NCBI GenBank assembly: GCA_002425935.1
Contig: DINE01000027.1
Coordinates: 120,136 to 142,046 of the forward strand
From: Bacteroidales bacterium UBA5548
Lineage (GTDB): Bacteria; Bacteroidota; Bacteroidia; Bacteroidales; UBA932
DNA length: 21,911 bases
Reading direction: 5' to 3'
Both the position numbers and the translations under genes were made by a program. Under the pieces are notes generated by a model that did not search any database, had not been told where the DNA came from, and was given only the letters and a program-made list of their open reading frames with translations. Within the stretch, counting starts at the first letter, position 1; each line of letters opens with the position of its first letter. Below, in pieces: positions 1-8,644 of this stretch.

Positions 1-97
1 CTTTTTTATGATCTTCGAACCACTCTCTGTTGTTGTTAAGTCGCAGATTATTAAGAAAATTCAATATCTTTTCCATGTTGAATGCATTTTGGGACAT
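1..97 (-). CDS. DUF2461 (TIGR02453-like) family protein, N-terminus only
   Basis: The minus strand is open from an ATG at 97 to the left edge (32 codons, no stop). The translation contains FLNNLRLNNNREWFEDHKK, which matches the N-terminal signature I know from DUF2461/TIGR02453 proteins (a Phe-Leu helix, then N-N-R-E-W-F and a basic stretch). The family is widespread in Bacteroidota and has no established function. A second in-frame ATG at 76 (MEKILNFL) may be the true start: a -7-like promoter element at 113-120 would put the transcription start near 106, leaving only about 9 nt of leader for ATG97 but about 30 nt for ATG76. The gene is separated from susD by a strong terminator, so it is an independent unit. 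Assignment rests on a short stretch and is tentative. Confidence 0.65.
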   Translation of the reverse strand, partial: MSQNAFNMEKILNFLNNLRLNNNREWFEDHKK

Positions 98-108
98 GAA
101 TTGCGAAT

Positions 109-128
109 TTAACAAAGATATTTGTTAA
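109..128 (-). promoter_or_regulatory. Promoter -7 element inside an inverted repeat upstream of the DUF2461 gene
   Basis: TTAACAAA-GATA-TTTGTTAA is a perfect 8-bp inverted repeat with a 4-nt centre. Its minus strand contains TATCTTTG (120 to 113), an exact match to the Bacteroidota -7 consensus TAnnTTTG. I see no good TTTG at -33. The dyad over the -7 box could be an operator or a chance effect of the A+T-rich sequence. Confidence 0.4.
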
Positions 129-136
129 TTGACAAG

Positions 137-169
137 AAAAAAGAGCGGGCCGGTACTGACCCGCTCTTT
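137..169 (-). terminator. Rho-independent terminator of the susC-susD operon
   Basis: AAAGAGCGGG (140-149) pairs perfectly with CCCGCTCTTT (160-169) around a 10-nt loop. On the minus strand the stem is followed by a run of T residues (A-run at 137-142 on plus). It lies 25 bp past the susD stop. Confidence 0.9.
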
Positions 170-194
170 GGTTGAAAACTAGTCTTGGAACAGG

Positions 195-1655
195 TTACTG
201 CGTGTAACCAGGATTTTGCTGGAGTTCCGGGTAGAGTTGTCTTTCGGTATGTGAAATAGGGAGGACAACTTTAAAGTAATTCCAGGTAATTGTTTCCGGA
301 CAACCGGCAGATACTGCAAAGTTATGTCCGTCACCGTCTGCACGTGTGATTGATTTACCCAGACGCATCTGGTCAAAGAAGCGGTGTCCTTCACCTATAA
401 ACTCCTTTCTTCTCTCAATCTGAATCAGGTCGTCGGTTGCCACTACGTCAGTGACAGAAGGATTGGCTCTCTTCCTCACAGCATTAAGGTATGTACTTGC
501 TGCTGCTACTCCGGCGGTTCCTTTAAGAGCACCCTCGGCAGCAATAAGATAGGCCTCGGTTATTCTCATCAATCTTGGATTGTTTAACCTAAAATTAGTA
601 CCTCCGTTGCCAGGGAATTTTGAAAGCCACGCTTTAGAGATGTCATATTGTGAGTCGGTTCTTACAAATGTTGCACGGACATCACCGGGTTCCGATTTAA
701 TGAGATTTATCCATGCAACCGTAGGGATAAGAGTAGCTCCTGATGAAGGTGCTCCATGCCAGAGATTGTGCCACATTGAGGCATATCCGCCATCGCTGTC
801 AATTCTTGCTTCGTTGGAAACGAACAGTTCAAGAACCGTTTCGTTGGCACCAGCCTGTTTCCAGTAATCGACATAACCGGCATTTGAGACCATTGAATAA
901 GGCGACTGATCGATTACCTCTTTAGCAGCAGTATAAGCGTTGTTCCAATCTCCTTTGTAGAGGTAAATTCTTGCCTGCAGAAGTTTGGCTGCCCAGTAGT
1001 TGAAGTGATAAGTGTTTTTAGCTTTAGAAAGCAGAGGGAGGGCATTTTCAAGGTCACTCAATGCCTGGGCATATGTCTCGGCAACAGTGCTCCTTGGCTT
1101 CTTTGAGTTAGTTGGAGATGTTATCTCTGTTATAAGAACCGCTCCAAGTGAAGCTCCGTTGTCTTTCATGTAAGGATATCCGTAAACCCTTACAAGATCG
1201 TGATATACAAGAGCCCGAACGGCATACGCCTGACCTTTGTAATCGTTTTTCTTGGCTATATCAGCAGTGCTGGTCACCTGAAGCTTGTCAATATTGCCAA
1301 GCAGGGTATTACATCTCATTATTGTCTGATAGCACCTCTCCCAGGTAGAGAAATAGCTGTTAGCTTCTGCTTCGTATCCCAGAGTATAAATCTGAGGCCA
1401 TCCAACCGACATGGTACGTGGTTGAATGTTGTCTCCTCTCTGATCTCCAAAGAGTTGCATCTGAGTTCCGTAATAGTCAAACCATTTCATGTTTTCATAC
1501 AATCCATTGGCAACAATGCCGGCATCGTAAAGCGTGAGCATGGCTGTTTCTGCCACTATTACATTAGAAGGTTTTGTATCGAGGAAATCTTCACATGACC
1601 ACAAAGACAACATTAATCCCGATGCAACCAAAATATTAAGTATATACTTTTTCAT
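195..1655 (-). CDS. SusD/RagB-family nutrient-binding outer-membrane lipoprotein
   Basis: The 486-residue product begins with a lipoprotein signal peptide: K2-K3, a hydrophobic core, and Cys21 in LWSC. The residues after Cys21 are EDFLD; this acidic start is typical of Bacteroidota lipoproteins exported to the cell surface. The helical body carries typical SusD features (DFLDTKPSN near the N-terminus, RALVYHDLVRVYG around the TPR-like region, a C-terminal RRKEFIGEGHRFFDQMR). SusD-like proteins form the lid over the SusC channel and bind the incoming oligosaccharide or peptide. The gene follows susC by 20 bp and ends at a strong terminator, so the two form one operon. The ligand cannot be read from the sequence: no glycoside hydrolase, sulfatase or peptidase of an uptake locus lies next to it in the window. 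Confidence 0.96.
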   Translation of the reverse strand: MKKYILNILVASGLMLSLWSCEDFLDTKPSNVIVAETAMLTLYDAGIVANGLYENMKWFDYYGTQMQLFGDQRGDNIQPRTMSVGWPQIYTLGYEAEANSYFSTWERCYQTIMRCNTLLGNIDKLQVTSTADIAKKNDYKGQAYAVRALVYHDLVRVYGYPYMKDNGASLGAVLITEITSPTNSKKPRSTVAETYAQALSDLENALPLLSKAKNTYHFNYWAAKLLQARIYLYKGDWNNAYTAAKEVIDQSPYSMVSNAGYVDYWKQAGANETVLELFVSNEARIDSDGGYASMWHNLWHGAPSSGATLIPTVAWINLIKSEPGDVRATFVRTDSQYDISKAWLSKFPGNGGTNFRLNNPRLMRITEAYLIAAEGALKGTAGVAAASTYLNAVRKRANPSVTDVVATDDLIQIERRKEFIGEGHRFFDQMRLGKSITRADGDGHNFAVSAGCPETITWNYFKVVLPISHTERQLYPELQQNPGYTQ

Positions 1656-1675
1656 ATCAATAGTTGTTAAATTAT

Positions 1676-4600
1676 TTATAACGATACCTCTATACCCAGC
1701 GTAATAGTTCTGAGTGCAGGGAATGTAAAGTTGTAGTATCCGTTTGACTGTACTTCCGGATCAAAATTGAGCCCTGTAAATGTGAGCAGGTTGCTTCCTG
1801 CAACATATACTCTCGCATTTGAGATTCTGAGATGGTTCTTCACTTTATCAGGAATGTTGTAAGATATAGTCATATTTTTTAACCTCAGATAGTCTCCCTT
1901 TTTAAGAGCTCTGCTTGAATCATAATATCCACCACCTGTATTGCCGGCAATACGTCTTGGAACCTGAGTAACATCGCCTGGTTTTTGCCAGCGATCCCAC
2001 TGAGATTCGGCTGTGTTCTTATACGAGTTGTAACCGTCATCCTCAATGTCATCAACTGCATTGTCAAAAACATAGTGACCATACTTGTAAGACCAGGCCA
2101 TTGAGGCGGTAAGAGACTTCCAAGAGAAGCTTGCGTTAAAACCACCAAACCCTTTTGGAATAGCTGTCATACCTTCGAGAATCACAGACTGTGCCTGAGC
2201 TCTTCCAACAAGAGTTCTGTCTCTTGTACCGTCAGGTTTTAAAGCGTTTGAGTAGTACATCGGTGCTCCTGTCTGAGGGTCGGCACCGTAGTATTCACGT
2301 GTATAGTACTGCACATATGAATAGCCCGCTTTCCAGATATGTGGCCTTGTTACAATTTGCTCATTCTCATTAGCAAGTGACAAAATTTCGTTATGAAGGT
2401 TTGCCCAGTTAACACCTACAGACAAGCTCATATCGTTCTTCTTAATTATATCGTAGTTAACCGAGAGTTCTATACCTCTGTTTAGCATAGATCCGATATT
2501 TGTTAGGGCAGACGAGAAGCCTGTTGTTGAAGGAACAGAGGCGTTCAGAAGAAGATCCTCTGTGGTTTTGTTGTAGTATTCAGCAACAATATCTACTTTA
2601 TCAAAAATTCTGGCATCGATACCGATATTCCAGTTGCGGTTCTTCTCCCATGTAAGATCGGCATTTGCAAGATTTGAAGGATAGCCGGCACCTTCGTTGC
2701 CATATACTCCATAACTGAATACAGCCATGTAGCCGTAATAGTTAGATGGCAATGTTCCGCTAGTTCCGTAAGATCCCCTAATTCTCAGATCATTAATCCA
2801 CTTGATGTCTCTCATAAATGATTCGTTGCTCAATCGCCACGATCCGGAAACAGACCAGAAATCGCCCCAACGACTCTCCTTGCCCAGTCTTGAAGATCCG
2901 TCTCTTCTGAATGATCCTGAAAGATAGTATCTGGTGTCATAGTCGTAGCTCAGATTACTGATAGCAGATAACAGATTTGATGCAGCACGGTAGGTAAATC
3001 CGGCACGGAATGTATTTGCAAGCGCTGACTCAGATGCACCAAAATTGGCAAAGTCAATTTTTTCAAGTCTTGAGTAGAGAAAGTCCTCTTTTTCGGCCTC
3101 CCAGCCTGCCATAACAGCTATATTGTGCTTATTTATTGACTTGTTAAAGTTTGCAGTTGTAGAACTTACTATTCTGTTTACGTTTCTGAAACGGTCAGAA
3201 GCATATCCGTTCCCGTACGCAGTAAAGTTAATGTGTCCGTAAAGCCATGCAAAACGGTCGTGAGCTTTAAGATAGTCACCGCCTAAAACAGTTTTTATCT
3301 TTATGTCATCTGTTAACTGCACCTCTGCCCAGCCTTTAAGAAGAGCCCTCATCTGAGTTGCGTCATTTATCTGAAGGTGCCACTGAGGTACAGGATTGAC
3401 ACGAGTGCCTCCGTCATAGTACTGCATCCAGTATGATCCGTCGGATGCATATTTAAATGGCCAGCGAGGTGTCAGGTGAACTTTCCAGAGATAAAAGAGA
3501 TTGTCCTTTGCCTGCCCGTCCTGGTGTCCGCTTTGATCCTGATTTGAAAACTGGAACGAACCACCTATTGTAATTCTCTTAGATACTTTGCTTTCGGCGT
3601 TAATACTGGCAGTTAACCTTGTAAGATACTGAATGCGGTTAACACCGTTTTCATCGGCATATGCAACAGACGCGTAAACTTTTGATTTATCACTCCCTCC
3701 CGATATGCTATATTCGTAATTCTGAGTAACACCGGTTCTGAAAAGTGCCTTTTCCCAATCCTGGTAAATAAGGTCAGACTTTCTGGATGGATAGTACCTC
3801 TCAACCATAGCATTTACATAATTTGTCAGAGAGCCATAAGACTGCCAGAAAACCGGATTATCGGTTCCGTAATTTGTCCAGGCCTCCCTGGTAAGTATCT
3901 CTCCCTGCTCCTCTGATACCATCGGATAGTTATTAAAGGCAAAGTACGAAAGTGCAACATTACCTTTAAAGGTTGATACAGTTTTTCCTGCCTTCCCCTT
4001 TTTAGTTGTAATCAAGATAACACCATTTGATGCCCGTGAGCCATAAAGTGACGATGCTGCAGCATCTTTCAATACTGTGATAGATTGTATATCACCCGGG
4101 TTTAGAAAGTTCATAGAGCTGGTAAAGATATTTCCCGATCCGTAGTCACCGCTTGTTGCCGGAACTCCGTCAATTACATAAAGGGGTTCATTGCCTGCAT
4201 TAAACGACCCGAAACCCCGAATTCTTATTTCCGGAAGAGAGCCGGGTTGTCCCGATTTCTGAGAGATTTGCACTCCGGGGACGGCACCCACTATAGCCTG
4301 CTCAAAAGTTACCACAGGAACATCTTTAAATGAGTTTTGGTTAATCTGTGTTGCAGACCCTGAATATGAGCCCTTCTTAACCGAGCCATACGCAACAACC
4401 ATAATCTCATCAAGACCGACAGCAGCGGCAGATAGTGAGGCATTAATCTCAAGTCTTGAGCCTACAGCAATTTCCAAAGGCTGATAGCCAATCGAGGAGA
4501 ATACAAGAGTGGCGTTTGCAGGCACATTGGCAAACACATACGCACCCTTTTCATCGGCACTTACACCGGTTGAGGTTCCCTTAATAACAATGCTGGCAAA

Positions 4601-4720
4601 CGGAATCGGAGATCCGTCAGAAGCATCTCTTACCACACCGGTAACCCTTACCTGCGCAAACGCAAAACCTGCCATAATCATAAAAGAGCATAGCAGCAGA
4701 AATGTTCGTTTCTTCATCAT
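1676..4720 (-). CDS. SusC/RagA-family TonB-dependent outer-membrane transporter
   Basis: The product is 1014 residues, the usual length of SusC proteins. In order it has a signal peptide (1-23, ending FAFAQ), a CarboxypepD_reg-like beta-sandwich starting at VTGVVRDASDGSPIPFAS (about 26-105), a TonB-box-like DEIMVVAYG near 105-113, the plug (about 120-245, with IRIRGFGS, LYVIDGVP, ITVLKDAAASSLYGSRASNGVI), and a 22-stranded-type barrel to the C-terminus. There is no STN domain before the beta-sandwich, so the protein lacks the extension that SusC homologues use to signal to an ECF sigma/anti-sigma pair. Two consecutive ATGs (4720 and 4717) are equally possible starts. It imports a substrate across the outer membrane using TonB energy; the paired SusD gene follows directly. 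Substrate unknown. Confidence 0.97.
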   Translation of the reverse strand: MMKKRTFLLLCSFMIMAGFAFAQVRVTGVVRDASDGSPIPFASIVIKGTSTGVSADEKGAYVFANVPANATLVFSSIGYQPLEIAVGSRLEINASLSAAAVGLDEIMVVAYGSVKKGSYSGSATQINQNSFKDVPVVTFEQAIVGAVPGVQISQKSGQPGSLPEIRIRGFGSFNAGNEPLYVIDGVPATSGDYGSGNIFTSSMNFLNPGDIQSITVLKDAAASSLYGSRASNGVILITTKKGKAGKTVSTFKGNVALSYFAFNNYPMVSEEQGEILTREAWTNYGTDNPVFWQSYGSLTNYVNAMVERYYPSRKSDLIYQDWEKALFRTGVTQNYEYSISGGSDKSKVYASVAYADENGVNRIQYLTRLTASINAESKVSKRITIGGSFQFSNQDQSGHQDGQAKDNLFYLWKVHLTPRWPFKYASDGSYWMQYYDGGTRVNPVPQWHLQINDATQMRALLKGWAEVQLTDDIKIKTVLGGDYLKAHDRFAWLYGHINFTAYGNGYASDRFRNVNRIVSSTTANFNKSINKHNIAVMAGWEAEKEDFLYSRLEKIDFANFGASESALANTFRAGFTYRAASNLLSAISNLSYDYDTRYYLSGSFRRDGSSRLGKESRWGDFWSVSGSWRLSNESFMRDIKWINDLRIRGSYGTSGTLPSNYYGYMAVFSYGVYGNEGAGYPSNLANADLTWEKNRNWNIGIDARIFDKVDIVAEYYNKTTEDLLLNASVPSTTGFSSALTNIGSMLNRGIELSVNYDIIKKNDMSLSVGVNWANLHNEILSLANENEQIVTRPHIWKAGYSYVQYYTREYYGADPQTGAPMYYSNALKPDGTRDRTLVGRAQAQSVILEGMTAIPKGFGGFNASFSWKSLTASMAWSYKYGHYVFDNAVDDIEDDGYNSYKNTAESQWDRWQKPGDVTQVPRRIAGNTGGGYYDSSRALKKGDYLRLKNMTISYNIPDKVKNHLRISNARVYVAGSNLLTFTGLNFDPEVQSNGYYNFTFPALRTITLGIEVSL

Positions 4721-5060
4721 TTTGAATTAAGTTAAGTAAAACAGAAAAGTTAAAGTTTATATTGGTGTACAGTTTTATACAATGGTATATTATACATAGC
4801 CATTACGACAGCACAAAATGCTGCCATTGTGATTCACTCACCTCTGTCTGTCCAAATGAAAAAGTAACGAAACGAATTAGGTTCAGGGGGCTTTATGTCG
4901 TGACTTTTAGTTGCAAATTCTAATCTAATGTAGGTAAAAGTGTTTAAAAAGCCAAATGCTAATAACTCTTTTACTTGGATTATTACGGAAAATACTGAAA
5001 TTCAGAATTACACTTTTATTTTAATTTTGTAAAATATGATAAAATATACGATATGGCACA
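4721..5060. other. Gene-free susC upstream region
   Basis: About 340 bp between the susC start and the terminator of the acyl ligase gene, with no convincing ORF. It must hold the susC promoter (minus strand), but I find no clean TAnnTTTG/TTTG pair there. Near the gene lie TTATACA repeated at 4775-4781 and 4790-4796, and the 11-bp palindrome GTATATTATAC at 4785-4795, which could be an operator. A short hairpin CAGCA/TGCTG sits at 4809-4823. The rest is A+T-rich without recognisable structure. Confidence 0.5.
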
Positions 5061-5093
5061 ATAAAAAGCCAGGCAGATACAATTGCCCGGCTT
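5061..5093 (-). terminator. Rho-independent terminator after the Aas-like ligase gene
   Basis: AAGCC-A-GGCA (66-75 of the 5000s) pairs with TGCC-C-GGCTT (5084-5093), one mismatch in a 10-bp stem, followed on the minus strand by TTTTTAT. It lies 24 bp past the ligase stop codon and keeps ligase transcripts out of susC. Confidence 0.8.
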
Positions 5094-5116
5094 AAAATTA
5101 TATAGATTTCGAGAAA

Positions 5117-6652
5117 TTAAATCTCGGCAACAGGAGTCTCGTTGAGCATATCCTGAACAATTTTGGTTACGGTTCTGAAATCGATTTTTCCTGAACTCAT
5201 CATCGGCAGCTCTTTTATAACAAGGAACTGTTTAGGTAGTGCAATATTTGGAAGCTCGTCTCCCATTTTCTTTAAAATTTCTGACTTATTAACCTCAATT
5301 GTTACAGTTGCAACTATAGAGGAGCCTTTTAATTCATCAGATACATCTACAACACAGCAAGATACCCCCATTGGAAGGTGTTTTTCAAGTGTGTTCTCAA
5401 CTTTTACAAGAGAGACCATCTCCCCTCCAATCTTAACAAACCTTTTAAATCGGCCTGAGTGCCATAAATAGCCATCCTCATCAAAGTAACCCATATCGCC
5501 GGTATTATACCAGCCATCCTTGATCGCTTTTGCTGTAAGCTCAGGATCGTCATAGTAACCCTTCATGACAGAATCACCTTTAACCATAATCTTACCCACC
5601 TCTCCTGCTTTGCAGATCTCGCCGGTCTCAAAATTCTCGACCTTTACCTCAACTCCGGGTATTACCTTTCCGGTACTTCCAGGTCTGTTGTTTTCGAATG
5701 AGTTTACTGATATAACAGGGGCAGTCTCGGTTGCACCGTATCCCTCTAGCAGAGTTACACCATGCTTTTTCATATAACCCTCTCTAAGTGCGTCAGGGCA
5801 TTTATCTGCACCTGATACCATTATTCTAAGTGTCTTAAAATCTCCCGGCTCAGATTTGTGAAGATATCCCCAGAAGAAACTAGGTGTGCCTACCATTATT
5901 GTAGGTTTCTCATCTCTTGCAATGTTGCATATTGTCTGGAAGTCAAGCGGGTTTGCATATGAGACCATTGTCATTCCATATGTGAAAGATACCCAAAGAT
6001 TTACAGTGAGTCCAAAGACATGAAAGAATACCAGGTTGGCTAAAAGAACATCGTTTTCATTTATATTGACATAAGCGCCAAAGTTGCGTATGTTGGAATA
6101 GATGTTTTTGTGAGTTAGCTGTACTGCCTTAGGGTCTTTTTCACTGCCGCTGGTAAAGAGGATTGCAGCAGTATCGTTCTCATCTCCGCCGTGAACTGTT
6201 TTAAGTAGCAGTGCAGAAGGAAGTTTTGTTTGTAACGCAGCAGATATTTTATCGGCTGTTGTAACCCCGGCCATAATATCCTCTATCATTACCATGCCCT
6301 CTATAACAGGGCACTTAATTTTTTCAAGCAAAGCTTTTGAGGTAATTATGGTTTTAAATTTACACTTGCTTTGTGCGTACTTTGCATTTGCCTCTGCTCC
6401 TGTGGAGTAGTTTATCATTACCGGAATTCGCCCGCTCATTAGGGCGCCGACGGTTGCCAGTGCACAGCCGGCTGATGTCGGGATCATTATTCCGATAAAT
6501 CCGGGCTCGTATTTTTTAAATTTTTTACTCAGAATAAGAGCTCCAATAAGTGCTCTTGAGTATGTGACTCTTCTGTCTGTGGTTTTGTCAATAATTGCTA
6601 ACTTATCGGGGAATCTCTTTGCGTTTAGGATAAATTGCTGATGTAATAACAT
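5117..6652 (-). CDS. Aas-like AMP-forming acyl-CoA/acyl-ACP synthetase, stand-alone
   Basis: A 511-residue adenylate-forming enzyme (ANL superfamily). It would activate a fatty acid with ATP as acyl-AMP and pass it to CoA or ACP. Motifs in order: the phosphate-binding loop FTSGSEKDPKAV (166-177), EGYGATET (303-310), YNTGDMGYFDEDG (382-394), SGRFKRFVKIGGEMVS (399-414) and the C-terminal catalytic-type Lys489 in SSGKIDF. Stretches such as FHVFGLTV and GYGATETAPVISVN resemble the ligase half of E. coli Aas; the acyltransferase half of Aas is absent. I place the start at the ATG at 6652 because homology begins immediately (MLLHQQF...FPDKLAI); an in-frame ATG at 6790 would add 46 residues rich in Ile/Leu/Tyr with no family resemblance. 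Single gene with its own terminator, divergent from mscS. Acyl substrate unknown. Confidence 0.88.
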   Translation of the reverse strand: MLLHQQFILNAKRFPDKLAIIDKTTDRRVTYSRALIGALILSKKFKKYEPGFIGIMIPTSAGCALATVGALMSGRIPVMINYSTGAEANAKYAQSKCKFKTIITSKALLEKIKCPVIEGMVMIEDIMAGVTTADKISAALQTKLPSALLLKTVHGGDENDTAAILFTSGSEKDPKAVQLTHKNIYSNIRNFGAYVNINENDVLLANLVFFHVFGLTVNLWVSFTYGMTMVSYANPLDFQTICNIARDEKPTIMVGTPSFFWGYLHKSEPGDFKTLRIMVSGADKCPDALREGYMKKHGVTLLEGYGATETAPVISVNSFENNRPGSTGKVIPGVEVKVENFETGEICKAGEVGKIMVKGDSVMKGYYDDPELTAKAIKDGWYNTGDMGYFDEDGYLWHSGRFKRFVKIGGEMVSLVKVENTLEKHLPMGVSCCVVDVSDELKGSSIVATVTIEVNKSEILKKMGDELPNIALPKQFLVIKELPMMSSGKIDFRTVTKIVQDMLNETPVAEI

Positions 6653-6899
6653 ATTGGTTAGTTTTAAATGCGTTTCTGATTTTCGGCGGCTAATATAATA
6701 ATTTATTTGAATAATCCCAATCAGGGTGTAAAAATGTAAAACTTGCAAAAACTTGTTAAATAAATGTAAAATGGAATTTAAATACCGCAAATATTGAGCA
6801 TAGTGTAATTAAGTGTTCTAATTAAATACTCATTGCAGATAACGATAATTCGGCTCAATTTATTAACTTTAACATTAATGCATTTAAAATAACGGTAAA

Positions 6900-7766
6900 A
6901 TGAGCACTTCGCAAAATATACTCGATTGGCTGAAAGCAGCTCTGCAGATTGAACTTTTTCAGCTGGGGGAGAGCCAGTTTACTACAAAGACTCTTCTTTT
7001 ACTGATATTTTCATTTTTTCTTCTTTTCTTTTTTTCAGGGATGATTCGCAGGGTACTGGCCAATAAAATATTTCCGCGATATAAAATCGATGTGGGTGTT
7101 GGTCAGGCAATTGCAACTATTGTAAAGTACACTCTTATTGTAATTGGTGTTGTAATAATATTTCAGACAAGCGGGATAGATTTAAGCGCTCTGGGAATCC
7201 TGATGGGAGCACTTGGAGTTGGTATTGGGTTTGGTTTACAGCACATTACCAATAATTTTATAAGTGGGATTATAATTTTGTCTGAAAGGCCGGTTAAGGT
7301 GGGAGACAGGGTAGAGATAGATGGGCTGGCCGGTAACATTGTGAAAATCTCTGCGAGAGCAACAACAATACTTACAAATGACAATATTGCGGTAATTGTA
7401 CCAAACTCCGATTTTATCAATAAGCATGTAATTAACTGGAGCCATAATGATAAAAAGGTAAGAATCAGCTTTCCGGTTGGCGTATCTTATAAAGAGGATC
7501 CTGAAAGAATTCGTAAAATTTTGATCTCTGTTGTTGATGATAACCCAGGGGTTATGAAAGAACCCAGGCCTTACATAAGATTTGATCAATTTGGCGACAG
7601 CAGCTTAAATTTCAATGTAATGGTCTGGACATCTGATTATATTGACAGACCAAGTGCCCTTAAAAGTGAACTCTATTATGCTGTTTTCAAGGCATTCAGG
7701 GAGCATAATGTTGAAATTCCGTTTCCTCAGAGAGATATTCATATTAAATCGGGTGAAGGAGTTTAA
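6900..7766 (+). CDS. MscS-family small-conductance mechanosensitive channel
   Basis: 288 residues, essentially the length of E. coli MscS (286). Three membrane segments are visible: about 29-48, 69-90 and 94-127. The last has the Gly/Ala-rich pore-lining pattern GALGVGIGFGLQ (103-114). It is followed by the cytoplasmic beta domain (PVKVGDRVEIDGLAGNIVKIS, 131-151; IVPNSDFINKHVINWS, 166-181) and the alpha/beta C-terminal domain ending with IPFPQRDIHI, a common MscS ending. The protein sits in the inner membrane and releases small solutes when tension rises on hypo-osmotic shock. The pantothenate kinase gene begins 30 bp downstream on the same strand, so the two are probably cotranscribed. Divergent from the Aas-like ligase over a 247-bp A+T-rich spacer. 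Confidence 0.94.
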   Translation: MSTSQNILDWLKAALQIELFQLGESQFTTKTLLLLIFSFFLLFFFSGMIRRVLANKIFPRYKIDVGVGQAIATIVKYTLIVIGVVIIFQTSGIDLSALGILMGALGVGIGFGLQHITNNFISGIIILSERPVKVGDRVEIDGLAGNIVKISARATTILTNDNIAVIVPNSDFINKHVINWSHNDKKVRISFPVGVSYKEDPERIRKILISVVDDNPGVMKEPRPYIRFDQFGDSSLNFNVMVWTSDYIDRPSALKSELYYAVFKAFREHNVEIPFPQRDIHIKSGEGV

Positions 7767-7796
7767 CTATATTTGTTCCGCTTTAAGACAAATAAG

Positions 7797-8606
7797 ATGA
7801 TAATTGGAATAGACATAGGAAGTACAACAACCAAGGCTGTTGCTGTACACAACGGGGCGATTGTAAAAACAATCAAAACCAAAGCGTTTGATGCTGTAAC
7901 CTCGGCAACAGGCGCATTGGGCAAACTAATTATTGAGAGTAACCTAAAGATCTCTAACATAAAGAAGATTATCATAACCGGAGCGGGTGCAGTTAATATT
8001 AACGACGAGATTTTTGGAATTGAGACTCATAAAATTGATGAGATAACTGCTATCGGGCTGGGAGGGATGTTTTTGTCCAAAAAAGAGAGCGTAATTATTT
8101 CAAATATCGGCACAGGAACATCTGTCATAGAGGCCACAAAAGATAAGATTACTCACCTTGGAGGCACTGGTATAGGAGGAGGAACAATAATTGGTTTATC
8201 AAAGGAGTTAATTCACTCCACAACGTTTGAAAATATATTAAGATTGGCAGATTCAGGGGATCTAAGCAAAGTTGATCTTTTGATTGAAGATATCTCTGTG
8301 TCGGGCATAAGTTTTCTTGACCCCAAGTCAACTGCATCCAACTTTGGTAAAATGCTAGATACCGCTAATAAGGAGGATATTGCCCTTGGGATTATAAACC
8401 TGGTGTATCAGGTTATTGGTGTGATATCTGTCTTTGCTGCAAAAAGTAAAAATGCGGATTCGGTTCTCATTACCGGAAACGGAAGTAAAAACGCAATTGG
8501 CAAAAAGATTCTTGAAGAGATATCTCAGCTTTACGGAATTAGTTTTGAGTTTCCGGCCGATGCCGAATTTGCTACGGCAATTGGAGCGGCGCTATCTGAA
8601 AACTAA
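7797..8606 (+). CDS. coaW: Type II pantothenate kinase
   Basis: 269 residues, the size of S. aureus CoaW (267). It phosphorylates pantothenate, the first step of coenzyme A synthesis. Type II (ASKHA-fold) motifs in order: phosphate-1 loop GIDIGSTTTKAV (4-15), TGAGA (61-65), IDEITAIGLGG (80-90, with Glu82 a candidate catalytic acid by analogy), NIGTGTS (103-109), GGTGIGGGTIIGLSK (122-136), STASNFGKML (178-187) and the C-terminal EFATAIGAAL (257-266). ATG at 7797 is preferred over an in-frame TTG at 7773, because the family starts immediately before the GIDIG loop. Benzoyl-CoA-reductase-type activases share the fold, but NIGTGTS, GGTGIGGG and the NFG motif favour PanK. It is likely cotranscribed with mscS. 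The type II form is best known from staphylococci and eukaryotes. Confidence 0.9.
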   Translation: MIIGIDIGSTTTKAVAVHNGAIVKTIKTKAFDAVTSATGALGKLIIESNLKISNIKKIIITGAGAVNINDEIFGIETHKIDEITAIGLGGMFLSKKESVIISNIGTGTSVIEATKDKITHLGGTGIGGGTIIGLSKELIHSTTFENILRLADSGDLSKVDLLIEDISVSGISFLDPKSTASNFGKMLDTANKEDIALGIINLVYQVIGVISVFAAKSKNADSVLITGNGSKNAIGKKILEEISQLYGISFEFPADAEFATAIGAALSEN

Positions 8607-8644
8607 TGTGTTCCCTTTTCTAATGTTGAAACATGCTTTGATTA

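Noticed and set aside
1885..2373. Open frames in other phases within susC (and similar ones inside the kinase, regulator and peptidase genes).
   Set aside because: They overlap well-supported genes, have no family resemblance and are explained by the coding composition of the true frame.
5022..5029. Exact TAATTTTG (-7-like) on the plus strand between susC and the ligase gene.
   Set aside because: No plus-strand ORF, terminator or structured RNA follows it, and the sequence is A+T-rich enough for a chance match.
6653..6790. N-terminal extension of the acyl ligase from an ATG at 6790.
   Set aside because: The added 46 residues are low-complexity hydrophobic/aromatic, do not resemble ANL enzymes, and the spacer looks non-coding.
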